The notes: generated by a model not told the origin, from the sequence alone. 64,000 nt of DNA from Stappia stellulata (GCF_020176715.1 NZ_JAIVMF010000012.1:1-64000), one strand, 5' to 3'; counted from the first letter of the stretch, positions 24,865 through 33,396 are shown. A program made the numbers and translations.

Positions 24865-25844
24865 GCGGGATGGTCTCCGTTGCGCCCTATGACGCGGGAA
24901 GCTACGTCGTCGCGGCGGCCTTCCTCGATACCGATCCGGTCTTCGCGCTGGGCGACGGCACGCTGCTGATGCTGACCTCCGACGGCGAGCGCCGGGTGGA
25001 GGTGCATGGCGGCGGTCTGCTGGCCGCCTGCATGACACAGGACAAATCCGCGATCCTCACCAGCGGCGGCGACGGGCGGGTGATGCGCACCGACGCGGAG
25101 GGCGAGGCGACGCTGATGGCGGAGTTGCCGCGCAAGTGGATCGACCTGCTGGCCGCCGGTCCGCAGGGCGCGATTGCCTTTGCCTCCGGTCGCACCGCCA
25201 TGGTGCGCCTGCCCAATGGCGATTTGCGCGACGTCTCGCCGTCGCGCGCCGTCGGCGGGCTTGCCTTCGCGCCCAGGGGATTGCGGCTTGCGGTCGCGCG
25301 CTACGACGGCGCGACGCTGCATTGGGTCAACACCGAGGCGCCGGCCCAGGAGCTTTCCTGGAAGGGCGCGCATGCGGCCGCTGCCTTTTCGCCGGACGGA
25401 AAATATCTCGTCACCACGATGCAGGAGAACGCGCTGCATGGCTGGCGGCTGTCCGACGGCCAGGACATGCGCATGACCGGTTATCCGGGCAAGGTGAAGT
25501 CGATGCACTGGTCGGCGAAGGGACGCTATCTGGCGACCTCCGGCGCCAATGCCGCGATCCTGTGGCCGTTCTTCGGCAAGACCGGCCCGATGGGCCAGCA
25601 GCCCTTGCAGCTTGGCGCAAGGGGCGATCAGCTGGTGTCGCAGGTTGCCTGCCATCCGGCGGAGGAGGTGGTTGCCATCGGCTATCAGGACGGCATGGTG
25701 CTGGTCGCGCGGTTCGCCGACAGCCAGGAGGTGCTGCTGCGCCGCCCGGGCGGCTCGCCGGTCTCGGCGCTGTGCTGGGACGCCGGCGGCACCCGGCTGC
25801 TGTTCGGCACGGAGGCGGGCGAGGCCGGCGTGATCTCGCTTTAG
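24861..25844 (+). CDS. WD40-repeat protein, partner of the COG0523 GTPase
   Basis: A 327-residue protein that reads as a seven-bladed beta propeller. Repeats are recognisable by segments such as SGGDGRVMRTD, AAFSPDGKYLVTTMQENALHGWRLSDG, MHWSAKGRYLATSGANAAILWPF and LCWDAGGTRLLFGTEAGEAGVISL. No signal peptide or helix is seen, so it is probably cytosolic. The start is GTG at 24861, overlapping the preceding stop. Such propellers commonly sit behind COG0523 genes in alphaproteobacteria and may be a scaffold for metal delivery. The role is inferred from context only. Confidence 0.85.
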   Translation: MSGMVSVAPYDAGSYVVAAAFLDTDPVFALGDGTLLMLTSDGERRVEVHGGGLLAACMTQDKSAILTSGGDGRVMRTDAEGEATLMAELPRKWIDLLAAGPQGAIAFASGRTAMVRLPNGDLRDVSPSRAVGGLAFAPRGLRLAVARYDGATLHWVNTEAPAQELSWKGAHAAAAFSPDGKYLVTTMQENALHGWRLSDGQDMRMTGYPGKVKSMHWSAKGRYLATSGANAAILWPFFGKTGPMGQQPLQLGARGDQLVSQVACHPAEEVVAIGYQDGMVLVARFADSQEVLLRRPGGSPVSALCWDAGGTRLLFGTEAGEAGVISL

Positions 25845-25876
25845 GGCCTGGACCGCGAGAGGGAAGGAGACCGGGC

Positions 25877-26392
25877 ATGATCTTTCGCACCTTGGTGCTC
25901 GGCGTGGCCGTCGTCAGCGGGGCGACGACCTCTCAGCTTCCCGAGTTCGCGCAGCAGTATCGGCAGCGCATGGGCGGGGCGATCGATGCCCTGTCCCAGG
26001 TCGTCACCGATTTTCGCGAGGATGCGGCCAGCAACGGGCTGACCGTTCCCGAGGCCTTGCAGCGTCTGTCGAGCGCGCAGGATCCGCTGGTGGTCTTGCG
26101 CGGGCAGCGCATGGAGCAATCGATCGACAGGCTGGCGGCCCTTACCCGGCAGCGCGCGGCCTTGCAGGAGGCGGGACCGTTCGCGCGTCTTGGAACCTTC
26201 GTCACGGATCTCGACCCGCAGCTTGCCAGCGCGACCTATGACGATTTCGAGCCGGCCGTGCCGGTCACCATGGAAGGGGCTGTCGCCGCCGGCGGCGGGT
26301 TCCTCGCCGCCGTTCTCGGGCTCGGGCTCGCGGGCCGGCTCACTGGACGGTTGACCCGGCGGATGCGCCGGCGCGGATCGGCGAAAGCCTGA
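25877..26392 (+). CDS. DUF2937 family membrane protein
   Basis: A 171-residue protein of a conserved family of unknown function. It has an N-terminal hydrophobic stretch (MIFRTLVLGVAVVSGATTSQ), the diagnostic EFAQQYRQRMGGAIDAL, a long helical middle (residues 25-110), and a C-terminal helix (VAAGGGFLAAVLGLGLAG) before a basic tail. GGAAGGAG precedes the ATG at 25877. The family is defined by domain content only and gives no biochemical clue. It follows the WD40 gene by 32 bases. Confidence 0.75.
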   Translation: MIFRTLVLGVAVVSGATTSQLPEFAQQYRQRMGGAIDALSQVVTDFREDAASNGLTVPEALQRLSSAQDPLVVLRGQRMEQSIDRLAALTRQRAALQEAGPFARLGTFVTDLDPQLASATYDDFEPAVPVTMEGAVAAGGGFLAAVLGLGLAGRLTGRLTRRMRRRGSAKA

Positions 26393-26413
26393 CGGCAAGG
26401 GCGGGAGAGACAA

Positions 26414-27322
26414 ATGGACACGTTGAGCCGGATGCGGTGTTTCCTGAAGGTGGTCGACGAGGGCGGCTTCTCGGCGGCCGCGCGCGCGCTCGGGCGCTCC
26501 AAGGCGCTGGTCTCCAAATATGTCGGCGAGCTTGAGGACGAACTGGGCGCGCGGCTTCTCAACCGCACCACGCGGCAGATCTCGATGACCGAGGTCGGCC
26601 ATGCCTTCTACAAGGAGGCGACCGACATCCTGACCCGGATCGACGATCTCAAGGCGTCGGTTCAGAACACCCATCAGGCCGCGCGCGGCACGCTCAGGGT
26701 CTCCGCGCCGCGCTCGATGGGCGACGATTTCATCAATCCCGCGATCATGGCCTTTCTGGTGGCCGAACCGGATATTTCGGTCGATCTCAGGTTGGAGGAC
26801 CGTTTCGTCGATCTGGTCGAGGAAGGCTTCGACGCGGCGATCCGGGTGACGGAACTGACCGATTCCAGCCTGATCGCGCGCAAGCTCGCGCCGTTTCGCG
26901 CCACCGTCTGCGCCTCGCCGGAAGCGGTCGAGCGCTTCGGCACGCCGCGTCATCCGCAGGACCTGGCGGGCCTGCCCTGCATCATCGACAACAACTACCG
27001 CTTCCGCAACAACTGGCAGTTTGATGTCGACGGCTCAAAGATGGGCGTTGCGGTCAAGGGGCGGGTCGAGGTCAACAGCGCGCAAGCCGCGCGGGTTGCG
27101 GCCTGCGAGGGCCTCGGCTTCCTGCGCACGCCGCATATCTTCGTGCACCGCGACATCGTGGCCGGTCGGCTGGTGGAGGTGCTGGCGGACTATCAGCCCG
27201 ACGGGCAGGCGATCCACGTGGTCTATCCCCACCGCCGCCACCTGTCGGGCAAGGTCCGCGCCTTCGTCGACTTCCTGTCGAACTGGTTTGCCGATAAGCG
27301 CCGGCGCGGGGAGATCTGCTGA
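26414..27322 (+). CDS. LysR family transcriptional regulator
   Basis: A 302-residue regulator of the LysR family. The N-terminal helix-turn-helix reads MDTLSRMRCFLKVVDEGGFSAAARALGRSKALVSKYV, ending with the LEDELGARLLNRTTR linker (residues 44-58). The C-terminal effector domain shows the usual strand RGTLRVSAPRSMGDDFINP at about 95-113. It converges on the Leu/Phe/Val-type dehydrogenase gene with 18 bases between ends, so it probably does not share that promoter. The target genes and ligand are not visible. Confidence 0.9.
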   Translation: MDTLSRMRCFLKVVDEGGFSAAARALGRSKALVSKYVGELEDELGARLLNRTTRQISMTEVGHAFYKEATDILTRIDDLKASVQNTHQAARGTLRVSAPRSMGDDFINPAIMAFLVAEPDISVDLRLEDRFVDLVEEGFDAAIRVTELTDSSLIARKLAPFRATVCASPEAVERFGTPRHPQDLAGLPCIIDNNYRFRNNWQFDVDGSKMGVAVKGRVEVNSAQAARVAACEGLGFLRTPHIFVHRDIVAGRLVEVLADYQPDGQAIHVVYPHRRHLSGKVRAFVDFLSNWFADKRRRGEIC

Positions 27323-27340
27323 CGGTCCGGCCGTGAAGAA

Positions 27341-28417
27341 TCAGGCGCCCGCGAGGCGCTCTTCCGCGATCTGGTCCGCCACCGTCTGTGTGGACAGGCC
27401 GAGCGTGTCGGCGCGCTGGAAGATATGCGTCAGCGTCTGTGCGATTTGCAGGACCTTGTCGCGGACGGCCTTGTCGTCGCCGCCCGGACGGGCAAGCGCG
27501 ATGGAAATCGCCCCGCCGGCATTGATCGCGTAATCCGGCGCATAGAGGACATCGCGGTCGCGCAGCGCCTCGCCGTGGCGCGGTTCCGCCAGCTGGTTGT
27601 TGGCCGCGCCGGCGACGATATGCGCACCAAGCTCCGCGATGCTACGATCGTTCAGCACCGCCCCGAGCGCGCAGGGAGCGAAGACTTCGGCCGATTGCGC
27701 ATGGGCGGCCTCAGTGGGAACGGCGGTTGCGCCGAAGGCCTTCACCGCGCGCTCCGCGGAGGGTGCGTGAATGTCGGCGACGATGAGCCGCGCGCCGGCC
27801 TCGTGCAGCAGTTCGGCGACCGAATAGCCGACATGGCCGAGACCCTGCACGCAGACGGTCCGGCCCGAGAGATCGTCGCTGCCGAACCGGTGGCGCAGCG
27901 CCGCCTTGATGCCGACGAAGACGCCGAGCGCGGTATAGGGCGAGGGATCGCCGAGGCCGGTGGCGCGCGTGCCGCGCACATGGGCGGTTTCCTCGGCCAC
28001 GATCTCCATGTCGTCGGCCGAGATGCCGACGTCCTCGGCGGTGAGATAGGTGCCGGACAATCGCTCCACCTGCTGGCCGAAGGCGCGCAGCAGCTCCGGC
28101 GTCTTCTCGCTGCGCGGGTCGGCGATGATCACCGACTTGCCGCCGCCGAGGTCGAGACCGGCGAGCGCGTTCTTGTAGGTCATGCCGCGCGACAGGCGCA
28201 GCGCGTCGGTCAGCGCCTCGCCGCTCGAGGCATAGGACCACATCCGGCAGCCGCCGAGCGCCGGGCCGAGCCGGGTGTCATGCACCGCGATGATGGTCTT
28301 GAGGCCGGTGGCGGCATCGTGACCCTGCACCACCTGCTCGTGGCCGGCGAATTCGGGATGATCGAAAACGGCGGGGGTGTCCGCCGCCCGGTTGCGGCGT
28401 GTCATCGGGGCGTTCAT
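27341..28417 (-). CDS. Glu/Leu/Phe/Val family dehydrogenase
   Basis: A 358-residue NAD(P)-dependent oxidative deaminase. It has the catalytic GGCRMWSY and LSRGMTYKNALAGLDLGGGKSVI (lysine in the GGGKS region, about residues 89-98), followed by the cofactor-binding VCVQGLGHVGYSVAELLHEAGARL (about 185-208). The Asp/Asn pattern fits leucine/valine/phenylalanine dehydrogenases rather than glutamate dehydrogenase. It converts branched or aromatic amino acids to 2-oxoacids and ammonia. The ATG at 28417 follows GGAG, and the Arg-rich upstream frame is excluded. Its 2-oxoacid products fit the TRAP/indolepyruvate region further on. Confidence 0.88.
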   Translation of the reverse strand: MNAPMTRRNRAADTPAVFDHPEFAGHEQVVQGHDAATGLKTIIAVHDTRLGPALGGCRMWSYASSGEALTDALRLSRGMTYKNALAGLDLGGGKSVIIADPRSEKTPELLRAFGQQVERLSGTYLTAEDVGISADDMEIVAEETAHVRGTRATGLGDPSPYTALGVFVGIKAALRHRFGSDDLSGRTVCVQGLGHVGYSVAELLHEAGARLIVADIHAPSAERAVKAFGATAVPTEAAHAQSAEVFAPCALGAVLNDRSIAELGAHIVAGAANNQLAEPRHGEALRDRDVLYAPDYAINAGGAISIALARPGGDDKAVRDKVLQIAQTLTHIFQRADTLGLSTQTVADQIAEERLAGA

Positions 28418-28738
28418 GAGTGTCTCCACGGTATGGTCCGGCGGTCGAAACGCGCCGGGCGCAAGATGCGGGCGGATATCCCCGCGCGGACGGGGAAACG
28501 TCGGGCCGCGCCATAATTTTGGAAAATATGAGTGAAATCCGGTGCAATATCGCTCTTTTTTCACGCAAGAATTCGCGAATTTGTTCAGGAATTCGCAAAA
28601 ACTGATCGAAACGGGGATAATTTTTCCCTGATTTTGTGTTGCGGTGCGGCGACCTTCGCGGGACGCCTTGCTGTTGCCGCGAAGCGCGCCAATATGTGCG
28701 ACGCGGATCGATCCGGCAGGCTGGAAGGAGACAGGGCG
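28418..28738. other. Divergent intergenic region between the amino acid dehydrogenase and DUF1007 gene
   Basis: This 321-base spacer is markedly AT-richer than the surroundings between about 28505 and 28635. It contains an AATTCGC direct repeat with 20-base spacing (28570 and 28590) and a candidate -10 GATAAT at 28616-28621 for the rightward gene. No gene or known riboswitch is recognised. Confidence 0.45.
28570..28596. promoter_or_regulatory. Tandem AATTCGC sites, candidate operator
   Basis: A perfect palindrome AATTCGCGAATT occupies 28570-28581, and a second GAATTCGC starts 20 bases later at 28589-28596. Two sites on one helix face suggest a co-operative DNA-binding protein, controlling the metal-transport pair or the dehydrogenase. 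Confidence 0.35.
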
Positions 28739-29389
28739 ATGGGGATACGTGCGGCGATTGTGGCCTTGGCCATGGGGCTGGTGGCGACGGCGGCGCAGGC
28801 GCATCCGCATGTCTTCGTCGAGGCGCGCGCCGAGGTGGTGTTCGACGGTGACGGCCGGGTCAAGGCCGTGCGGCACGTCTGGCGGTTCGACGAGGCCTTC
28901 ACCGCCTTCGCGATCCAGGGGCTGGATGCCAACGGCGACGGCGAGCTGACCCGCGAGGAGCTGCAGCCGCTGGCGCAGATCAACGTCGAATCGCTTGCCG
29001 AGTTCGACTTCTTCACCTTCCTCTATCAGGGCGGGGCGGAGGTCGCCTTCGCCGAGCCGGTCGAATACTGGCTCGACTTCTATGGCGGCCGGCTGACGCT
29101 GTTCTACACGCTGCCGCTGAAGGACGCGGTGATCGCGGATGCCTCCAAGCTGACGCTCGACGTGTTCGATCCGAGCTATTTCGTCGCCTTCGAGATGGCC
29201 AAGGAACAGCCTTTCGCGCTGGTCGACGCGCCGCAGACCTGCAAGCTGGACTTCACCCCGCCGCCGGAACTCGATCCGCAGACGGCGACGACGCTGGCAC
29301 AGATCCCGGCAACCGAGCGCCAGCTTTCATCGGACCTTCTGGAAGTCACGGAAACCTTGTCGAACTCCGCGACAATCGGCTGTTCTTAG
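28739..29389 (+). CDS. DUF1007 family periplasmic protein
   Basis: A 216-residue protein with a signal peptide (cleavage after AQA, residue 21) exposing an N-terminal His-Pro-His (HPHVFVEA). An EF-hand-like loop DANGDGELTREEL follows at about residues 62-74. DUF1007 proteins usually lie beside NicO/RcnA-type transporters and are thought to bind metal in the periplasm. The gene is 12 bases upstream of one here, supporting that. GGAAGGAG at 28722 sets the ATG at 28739. It is likely to present or receive nickel or cobalt at the membrane. Confidence 0.8.
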   Translation: MGIRAAIVALAMGLVATAAQAHPHVFVEARAEVVFDGDGRVKAVRHVWRFDEAFTAFAIQGLDANGDGELTREELQPLAQINVESLAEFDFFTFLYQGGAEVAFAEPVEYWLDFYGGRLTLFYTLPLKDAVIADASKLTLDVFDPSYFVAFEMAKEQPFALVDAPQTCKLDFTPPPELDPQTATTLAQIPATERQLSSDLLEVTETLSNSATIGCS

Positions 29390-29401
29390 GAGACAAAACC
29401 C

Positions 29402-30505
29402 TTGGAAGAATTCGTGTCCCGCCGGGCCTCGCTCGCCGCGCTTGCCGCAGCGCTTGTCGTCATGGCCGTCTGTGGCCTGTCCGCGAGCGGGGCCGTTGCG
29501 GCGCCGTCGCCCTTCGGGGTCGGCCTGCCGGAACAGACCATGACGCCGGGCGGTCCGCTGTCGGGTGTCTTTGCCTGGGTCGCGGCGCAGCAGACCGCCT
29601 TCTATTCCGCGCTCACGGCTGCGATCAAGGAGATCAAGGCGGACGGGACCGCCGTGTGGTGGCTGATGGCCCTGTCCTTCGGCTACGGCGTCTTCCATGC
29701 CGCCGGGCCCGGACACGGCAAGGCGGTGATCTCCTCCTATGTGCTGGCCAACGGCGAGACGTTGAAGCGGGGCATCGTGCTCTCCTTCGCCTCCGCCCTG
29801 GCCCAGGCGGTGACGGCGATCGTGCTGATCGGCGTCGCCACCGCGATCCTGCGCATGACCTCCATTGCCATTACCGAGACGACCCGCTGGTTCGAGCTTG
29901 GATCCTATCTCGCGGTGATGCTGCTTGGCGTCTATCTGGTCTGGCAGAAGATCCTGCGCCCGCTCCTGCCGGTGCGCCGTCCGGCCGCGCTGGGCGCGCA
30001 GGCCGTCGCCGCGACCGGTTGCGGCAATACCGATCATGACCACTCCCATCGCCATCACCACCATGGCCATGGCCACGATCACCATCATCACCACGCGCAT
30101 GATCACGCCGCTCACCCTGGCGAAGCCTGTTCCAGCTGCGGCCATGTACATGCGCCGCCGGTGGAGATGCTGAAAGAGCCTGTGTCGCTGGCGCGGGCCT
30201 GGTCGGTGATCCTCGCCGTCGGCCTCAGGCCCTGCACCGGCGCGCTGGTGGTGCTGGTCTTCGCGATCTCGCAGGGGCTGGCGCTGGCGGGCGTTGCGGC
30301 GACCTTCGCCATGGCGATCGGCACCGGGCTGACGGTGTCGGTCCTGGCGACGCTGGCGGTCACGGCCAAGGATGTGGCGCTGAAGCTCACCGGATCGGGC
30401 GGCGCTGTCACCGTGCACCGGGTCGCGGAAGGCCTGGGCGCGCTTCTGGTCTTCCTGCTGGGCGCGACGCTGTTTGTTGCGGCGGCCGGCTGGGGCGGGG
30501 CCTGA
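29402..30505 (+). CDS. Nickel/cobalt transporter, NicO/RcnA family
   Basis: A 367-residue inner-membrane protein. The family motif HAAGPGHGKAVISSY lies at about residues 100-114, and a second motif GLRPCTGALVVLVFA near 275. A cytoplasmic-loop segment at about 209-245 is almost pure His/Asp with a CSSCGH pair and should bind Ni or Co. NicO members include the exporter RcnA, while others are proposed importers. A TTG start at 29402 is favoured, with AGGAG nine bases upstream. A GTG at 29414 is an alternative. It follows DUF1007 directly, and a cobalt-type nitrile hydratase lies 1.1 kb away. Confidence 0.82.
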   Translation: MEEFVSRRASLAALAAALVVMAVCGLSASGAVAAPSPFGVGLPEQTMTPGGPLSGVFAWVAAQQTAFYSALTAAIKEIKADGTAVWWLMALSFGYGVFHAAGPGHGKAVISSYVLANGETLKRGIVLSFASALAQAVTAIVLIGVATAILRMTSIAITETTRWFELGSYLAVMLLGVYLVWQKILRPLLPVRRPAALGAQAVAATGCGNTDHDHSHRHHHHGHGHDHHHHHAHDHAAHPGEACSSCGHVHAPPVEMLKEPVSLARAWSVILAVGLRPCTGALVVLVFAISQGLALAGVAATFAMAIGTGLTVSVLATLAVTAKDVALKLTGSGGAVTVHRVAEGLGALLVFLLGATLFVAAAGWGGA

Positions 30506-30508
30506 GCC

Positions 30509-31429
30509 TCAGGCTTGGCGGGTCGCGCGGCGCGCGGCGATCTGCTCGCGGTGGATGACATAGAGCCCGGCGCCGACCGTTAGCGCGATGCCGGCAGAGG
30601 CCATGGCGTCCGGCAGGTCGCGGAAGATCATCCAGCCGATCAGCGTCGCGAAGGGAATTTCCAGATATTGCATGGGGGCGAGTGTCGCCGAGGGCGCGAG
30701 CCGCAGCGACCATGTCATCAAGAGATGCGCCACCGTGCCGAGCACGCCGATGGCGGCCAGAAGGGCTGTGTCGCGCGGCGAGGGCAGGTCGAAGGGAAAG
30801 GCCACGCCGCTGTGGTCGGGGGCGAGGACTATCATCGCGCCGATCAGAACGCTCGCGATCACGCCGCTCACGCCCTGAAGCGCGATCGGATCGGCGGCCT
30901 TGGCGACCTGTCGGGTGACGAGCATGAACAGCGCGAAGGCGATGGCCACGACAAGCGGCAGAAGTGCCGGGGCGCCGACCTCGGCGTAATTCGGGCGGAT
31001 CACCAGCAGCGTGCCGACGAAGCCGACGAGACAGGCGCCGAGCCGGTAGGGGCCGACCTGTTCGCCGAGGACGAATTTGCCCAACAACAGCATCAGGAAC
31101 GGCATGACGAAGGCGATGGCGATGGCATCGGCAAGCGGCAGGTAGCGCAGCGAGGCGAACATCGCGCCGATCCCGACAATATGCAGCAGCGTGCGCAGGA
31201 CCGTCAGCCGCAGCGCCCTTGCGGACAGGCGCAGGTCGATGCGGCTGGCAACTGCCAGCGGCACGAGGATCATCGCCTGCATGGCGAACCGCACGAACAA
31301 GAGCTGCGCAAGCGGGATCGTGTCGCCGAGGATCTTGGCAATGGAATCGCCAAGCGGCGCGAGCACGCAAAAGCCGGTCATCAGAAGGATACCGAGCATC
31401 GGGCGGTCGGCGATCGGCATGGGTGTCAT
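30509..31429 (-). CDS. DMT family transporter (EamA domains), second copy
   Basis: A 306-residue inner-membrane exporter with about ten helices. It shares the fold and segments of the exporter at 18383 (GDSIAKILGDTIPLAQLLFVRFAMQ, then LLHIVGIGAMFASLRYLPLADAIAIAFVMPFLML). The C-terminal half ends with GIALTVGAGLYVIHREQIAARR. The ATG at 31429 is chosen as the first Met before the helix region. A later Met at 31420 would also work. It converges with the NicO gene (3 bases between ends). A long two-stem hairpin lies 30 bases before its start, so it may be an attenuated downstream gene of the hydratase operon. Confidence 0.85.
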   Translation of the reverse strand: MTPMPIADRPMLGILLMTGFCVLAPLGDSIAKILGDTIPLAQLLFVRFAMQAMILVPLAVASRIDLRLSARALRLTVLRTLLHIVGIGAMFASLRYLPLADAIAIAFVMPFLMLLLGKFVLGEQVGPYRLGACLVGFVGTLLVIRPNYAEVGAPALLPLVVAIAFALFMLVTRQVAKAADPIALQGVSGVIASVLIGAMIVLAPDHSGVAFPFDLPSPRDTALLAAIGVLGTVAHLLMTWSLRLAPSATLAPMQYLEIPFATLIGWMIFRDLPDAMASAGIALTVGAGLYVIHREQIAARRATRQA

Positions 31430-31458
31430 CCAGCGAGGCGGTCGGGTTACAAGACCAG

Positions 31459-31505
31459 AAAAACCAGGGGTTGCGGCCAGTTGTAGGCTTCTCCGCAAGG
31501 TTTTT
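31459..31505. terminator. Bidirectional-type terminator or attenuator hairpin
   Basis: AAAAACC (31459-31465) pairs with GGTTTTT (31499-31505), and TTGCGG (31471-31476) pairs with CCGCAA (31493-31498), giving a long two-part stem flanked by A and T runs on both strands. On the minus strand it lies after the nitrile hydratase operon and 30 bases before the DMT exporter start. Confidence 0.6.
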
Positions 31506-31641
31506 CCAGCCTGCCTTATGACGCGAGTGCCGCGCCGCGACCACCAACCGCAACGCGCATCTGCGCAGCCGCGCTCGCGCCGGTGCACTCCAACAGCGGC
31601 GCCGGAGGGAAAACAAGCCCTTCAAATGCAGGTTTCGGCGA

Positions 31642-32052
31642 TCAGGCCGGCGGCACCGGCCGCCCGTCGCGTCCGAGCTCGATCGGCTCGCCATGCGGGG
31701 TTGCCGCGGCCGCCCGCTCCCAGGCGTCGCGCCGCGCGTCGAGGCGGTCGCGGGTGGTGACGCGGCGATCGGTGACCAGCCGTTCCAGCGCCGCCAGCCA
31801 GTGGCGGTAGTAGCTGTCGCCGCAATCGGGGTCGCCGGCCGCCTGCGCGTCGCGAATGGTCTGCGAGAGCGTCCTAGCCCATTCGCTCCAGGTGAAAAGG
31901 CCCCGGGCATGCAGGGAGACCGCGAGCGCGAAGGCGCGTGCCTCCCAGGGCGCGCGGAACACCGGCTCGTCCTGCGCGCGGGGCAGATCGGCGAACAGGT
32001 CTTGCGGCGGATGGTCCGGCGCGCCGGACGGCGGGGTCTCAGGCAGGGTCAA
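31642..32052 (-). CDS. Nitrile hydratase accessory protein
   Basis: A 136-residue protein of the nitrile hydratase activator family, which helps load the metal or mature the alpha subunit. It resembles the N-terminal domain of the beta subunit: PVFRAPWEARAFALAVSLHARGLFTWSEWARTL, then YYRHWLAALERLVTDR. The beta gene overlaps its start. A TTG start at 32052 is inferred, with GGGAG seven bases upstream. No ATG lies in the correct place. The frame continues upstream only inside the beta gene. It completes the alpha-beta-accessory order usual for cobalt-type enzymes. Confidence 0.78.
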   Translation of the reverse strand: MTLPETPPSGAPDHPPQDLFADLPRAQDEPVFRAPWEARAFALAVSLHARGLFTWSEWARTLSQTIRDAQAAGDPDCGDSYYRHWLAALERLVTDRRVTTRDRLDARRDAWERAAAATPHGEPIELGRDGRPVPPA

Positions 32053-32698
32053 GATAGGGCTCCCACAGGTCGATGCGCAGGCTGACGTCTTGCGCGCTGT
32101 CCTCGCCCCAGATCTCCCGGCCGTCGAAGGCGACGCCGTAGAGCCAGGCGGGGTTTTCCCCGGCGCCAGCCGCACTGGTATCGGGAAAAACATGCACGCC
32201 GTGGATCGCCTCGACGGTGCCGACATGGCCCCGGCAATAGCGCGGGATGCGGGTGTGGCCGGTGGGGTTCATCGTCTTGGCGCGGACCCGGTCACCCGGT
32301 TTAAAACGCGCCGGGGTGGCTGCGTCGCGCTCGGTCGGGCCGCCGCGCGCAAGCGTTTCGGCGACCTTGTCGGCGGCGAGCACGCGCTTGACCGGGCGGC
32401 TGTCGACGAGGCTTCGGCCCGCCGCGATCTCCTCGTCCGTGACAAGTCCGCGCTCCTCCAGAAGCCGTTCCAGACCGGCCAGCCAGATCTGATAGTAGCT
32501 GGAGGTGAGATAGACCGGAGGCGGCAGGCTCTCGCGGGCAAAGCGCGCCATGTCGATGGTCCATTCGCCGGTGGCGCCCATGGCAAGCGTCAGCGCGAAG
32601 GCGCGCGGTTCCCATTTGGCGTGAAACAGCGGCTTCACCGGTTCGGGCACGACGGGGCCGAAGCCCATCATGCCGCCGAGGTCCTGTGCGCCGTTCAT
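32039..32698 (-). CDS. nthB: Nitrile hydratase beta subunit
   Basis: A 219-residue cytosolic subunit that pairs with alpha to hydrate nitriles to amides. It starts [19 protein letters not shown], the canonical beta opening. It contains [28 protein letters not shown] (about residues 65-92) and the SH3-like C-terminal half ([45 protein letters not shown]). The ATG at 32698 overlaps the alpha stop by four bases (ATGA), so the two subunits are coupled. Its 3' end overlaps the accessory gene start. Confidence 0.94.
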   Translation of the reverse strand: MNGAQDLGGMMGFGPVVPEPVKPLFHAKWEPRAFALTLAMGATGEWTIDMARFARESLPPPVYLTSSYYQIWLAGLERLLEERGLVTDEEIAAGRSLVDSRPVKRVLAADKVAETLARGGPTERDAATPARFKPGDRVRAKTMNPTGHTRIPRYCRGHVGTVEAIHGVHVFPDTSAAGAGENPAWLYGVAFDGREIWGEDSAQDVSLRIDLWEPYLDPA

Positions 32699-33354
32699 TG
32701 CGCCGCGCCTTCGGCGTCGCCCGGCAAAAGCGCGAGCCCGGTGCCGATCATGCTGTCGCGGGTGACGAGACGGGCAAGCGCCTCCTCGCTCCAGCTCTCG
32801 GTGCCGGCGGGGCGCATGGGGATGACCAGATAGCGGATTTCGGCAGTGGAATCCCAGACGCGGATCCGGGTCCGGTCCGGCAGGGTGACGCCGAAATCCG
32901 CCAGCACGCCGCGCGGGTCGCGCACGGCCTTGGCCCGGTAGGGCGCGGACTTGTACCAGACCGGCGGCAGGCCGAGCACCGGCCACGGGTAGCAGGAGCA
33001 CAGGGTGCAGACGACCATGTTGTGCTCTTCGGGCGTGTTCTCCACCGCCACCATGTGCTCGCCCTGGCGGCCGATGTAGCCGAGCGAATGGATGGCGGCG
33101 GTGGCGTCTTCGCGCAGCCAGTCGCGAAACTCCGGATCGTTCCAGGCTTTCGCGACGACCTTCGCGCCATTGTGCGGGCCGACCTTGGTCTCATAGGTCT
33201 CGATCAGGATGTCGAGGGCGGCCGGGTCGACATAGCCCTTTTCGACAAGCACGGATTCAAGCGCGCGCACCCGCGCGTCCGTTTCGTCCAGATGGGACCC
33301 GTGGTCGTGATCGCCGTGATCGTGGGAGTGTTCATGCGGATGTTCGTGAGCCAT
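32695..33354 (-). CDS. nthA: Nitrile hydratase alpha subunit, cobalt type
   Basis: A 219-residue catalytic subunit. The metal-binding claw reads [10 protein letters not shown] (Cys116, Cys119, Cys121). The Thr in CTLC marks cobalt-type enzymes, where iron-type have Ser. [33 protein letters not shown] and [12 protein letters not shown] are as in the family. The first 21 residues hold nine histidines ([14 protein letters not shown]...), an unusual tail that could bind cobalt. The ATG at 33354 follows AGGA. A GTG at 33378 would add eight residues. It is the first gene of an alpha-beta-accessory operon. No amidase gene adjoins it in this window. Confidence 0.93.
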   Translation of the reverse strand: MAHEHPHEHSHDHGDHDHGSHLDETDARVRALESVLVEKGYVDPAALDILIETYETKVGPHNGAKVVAKAWNDPEFRDWLREDATAAIHSLGYIGRQGEHMVAVENTPEEHNMVVCTLCSCYPWPVLGLPPVWYKSAPYRAKAVRDPRGVLADFGVTLPDRTRIRVWDSTAEIRYLVIPMRPAGTESWSEEALARLVTRDSMIGTGLALLPGDAEGAAQ

Positions 33355-33396
33355 GGGGCGAGGTCCTGTCTCGTTCACGCGGCGGGCGCGAGGGTG

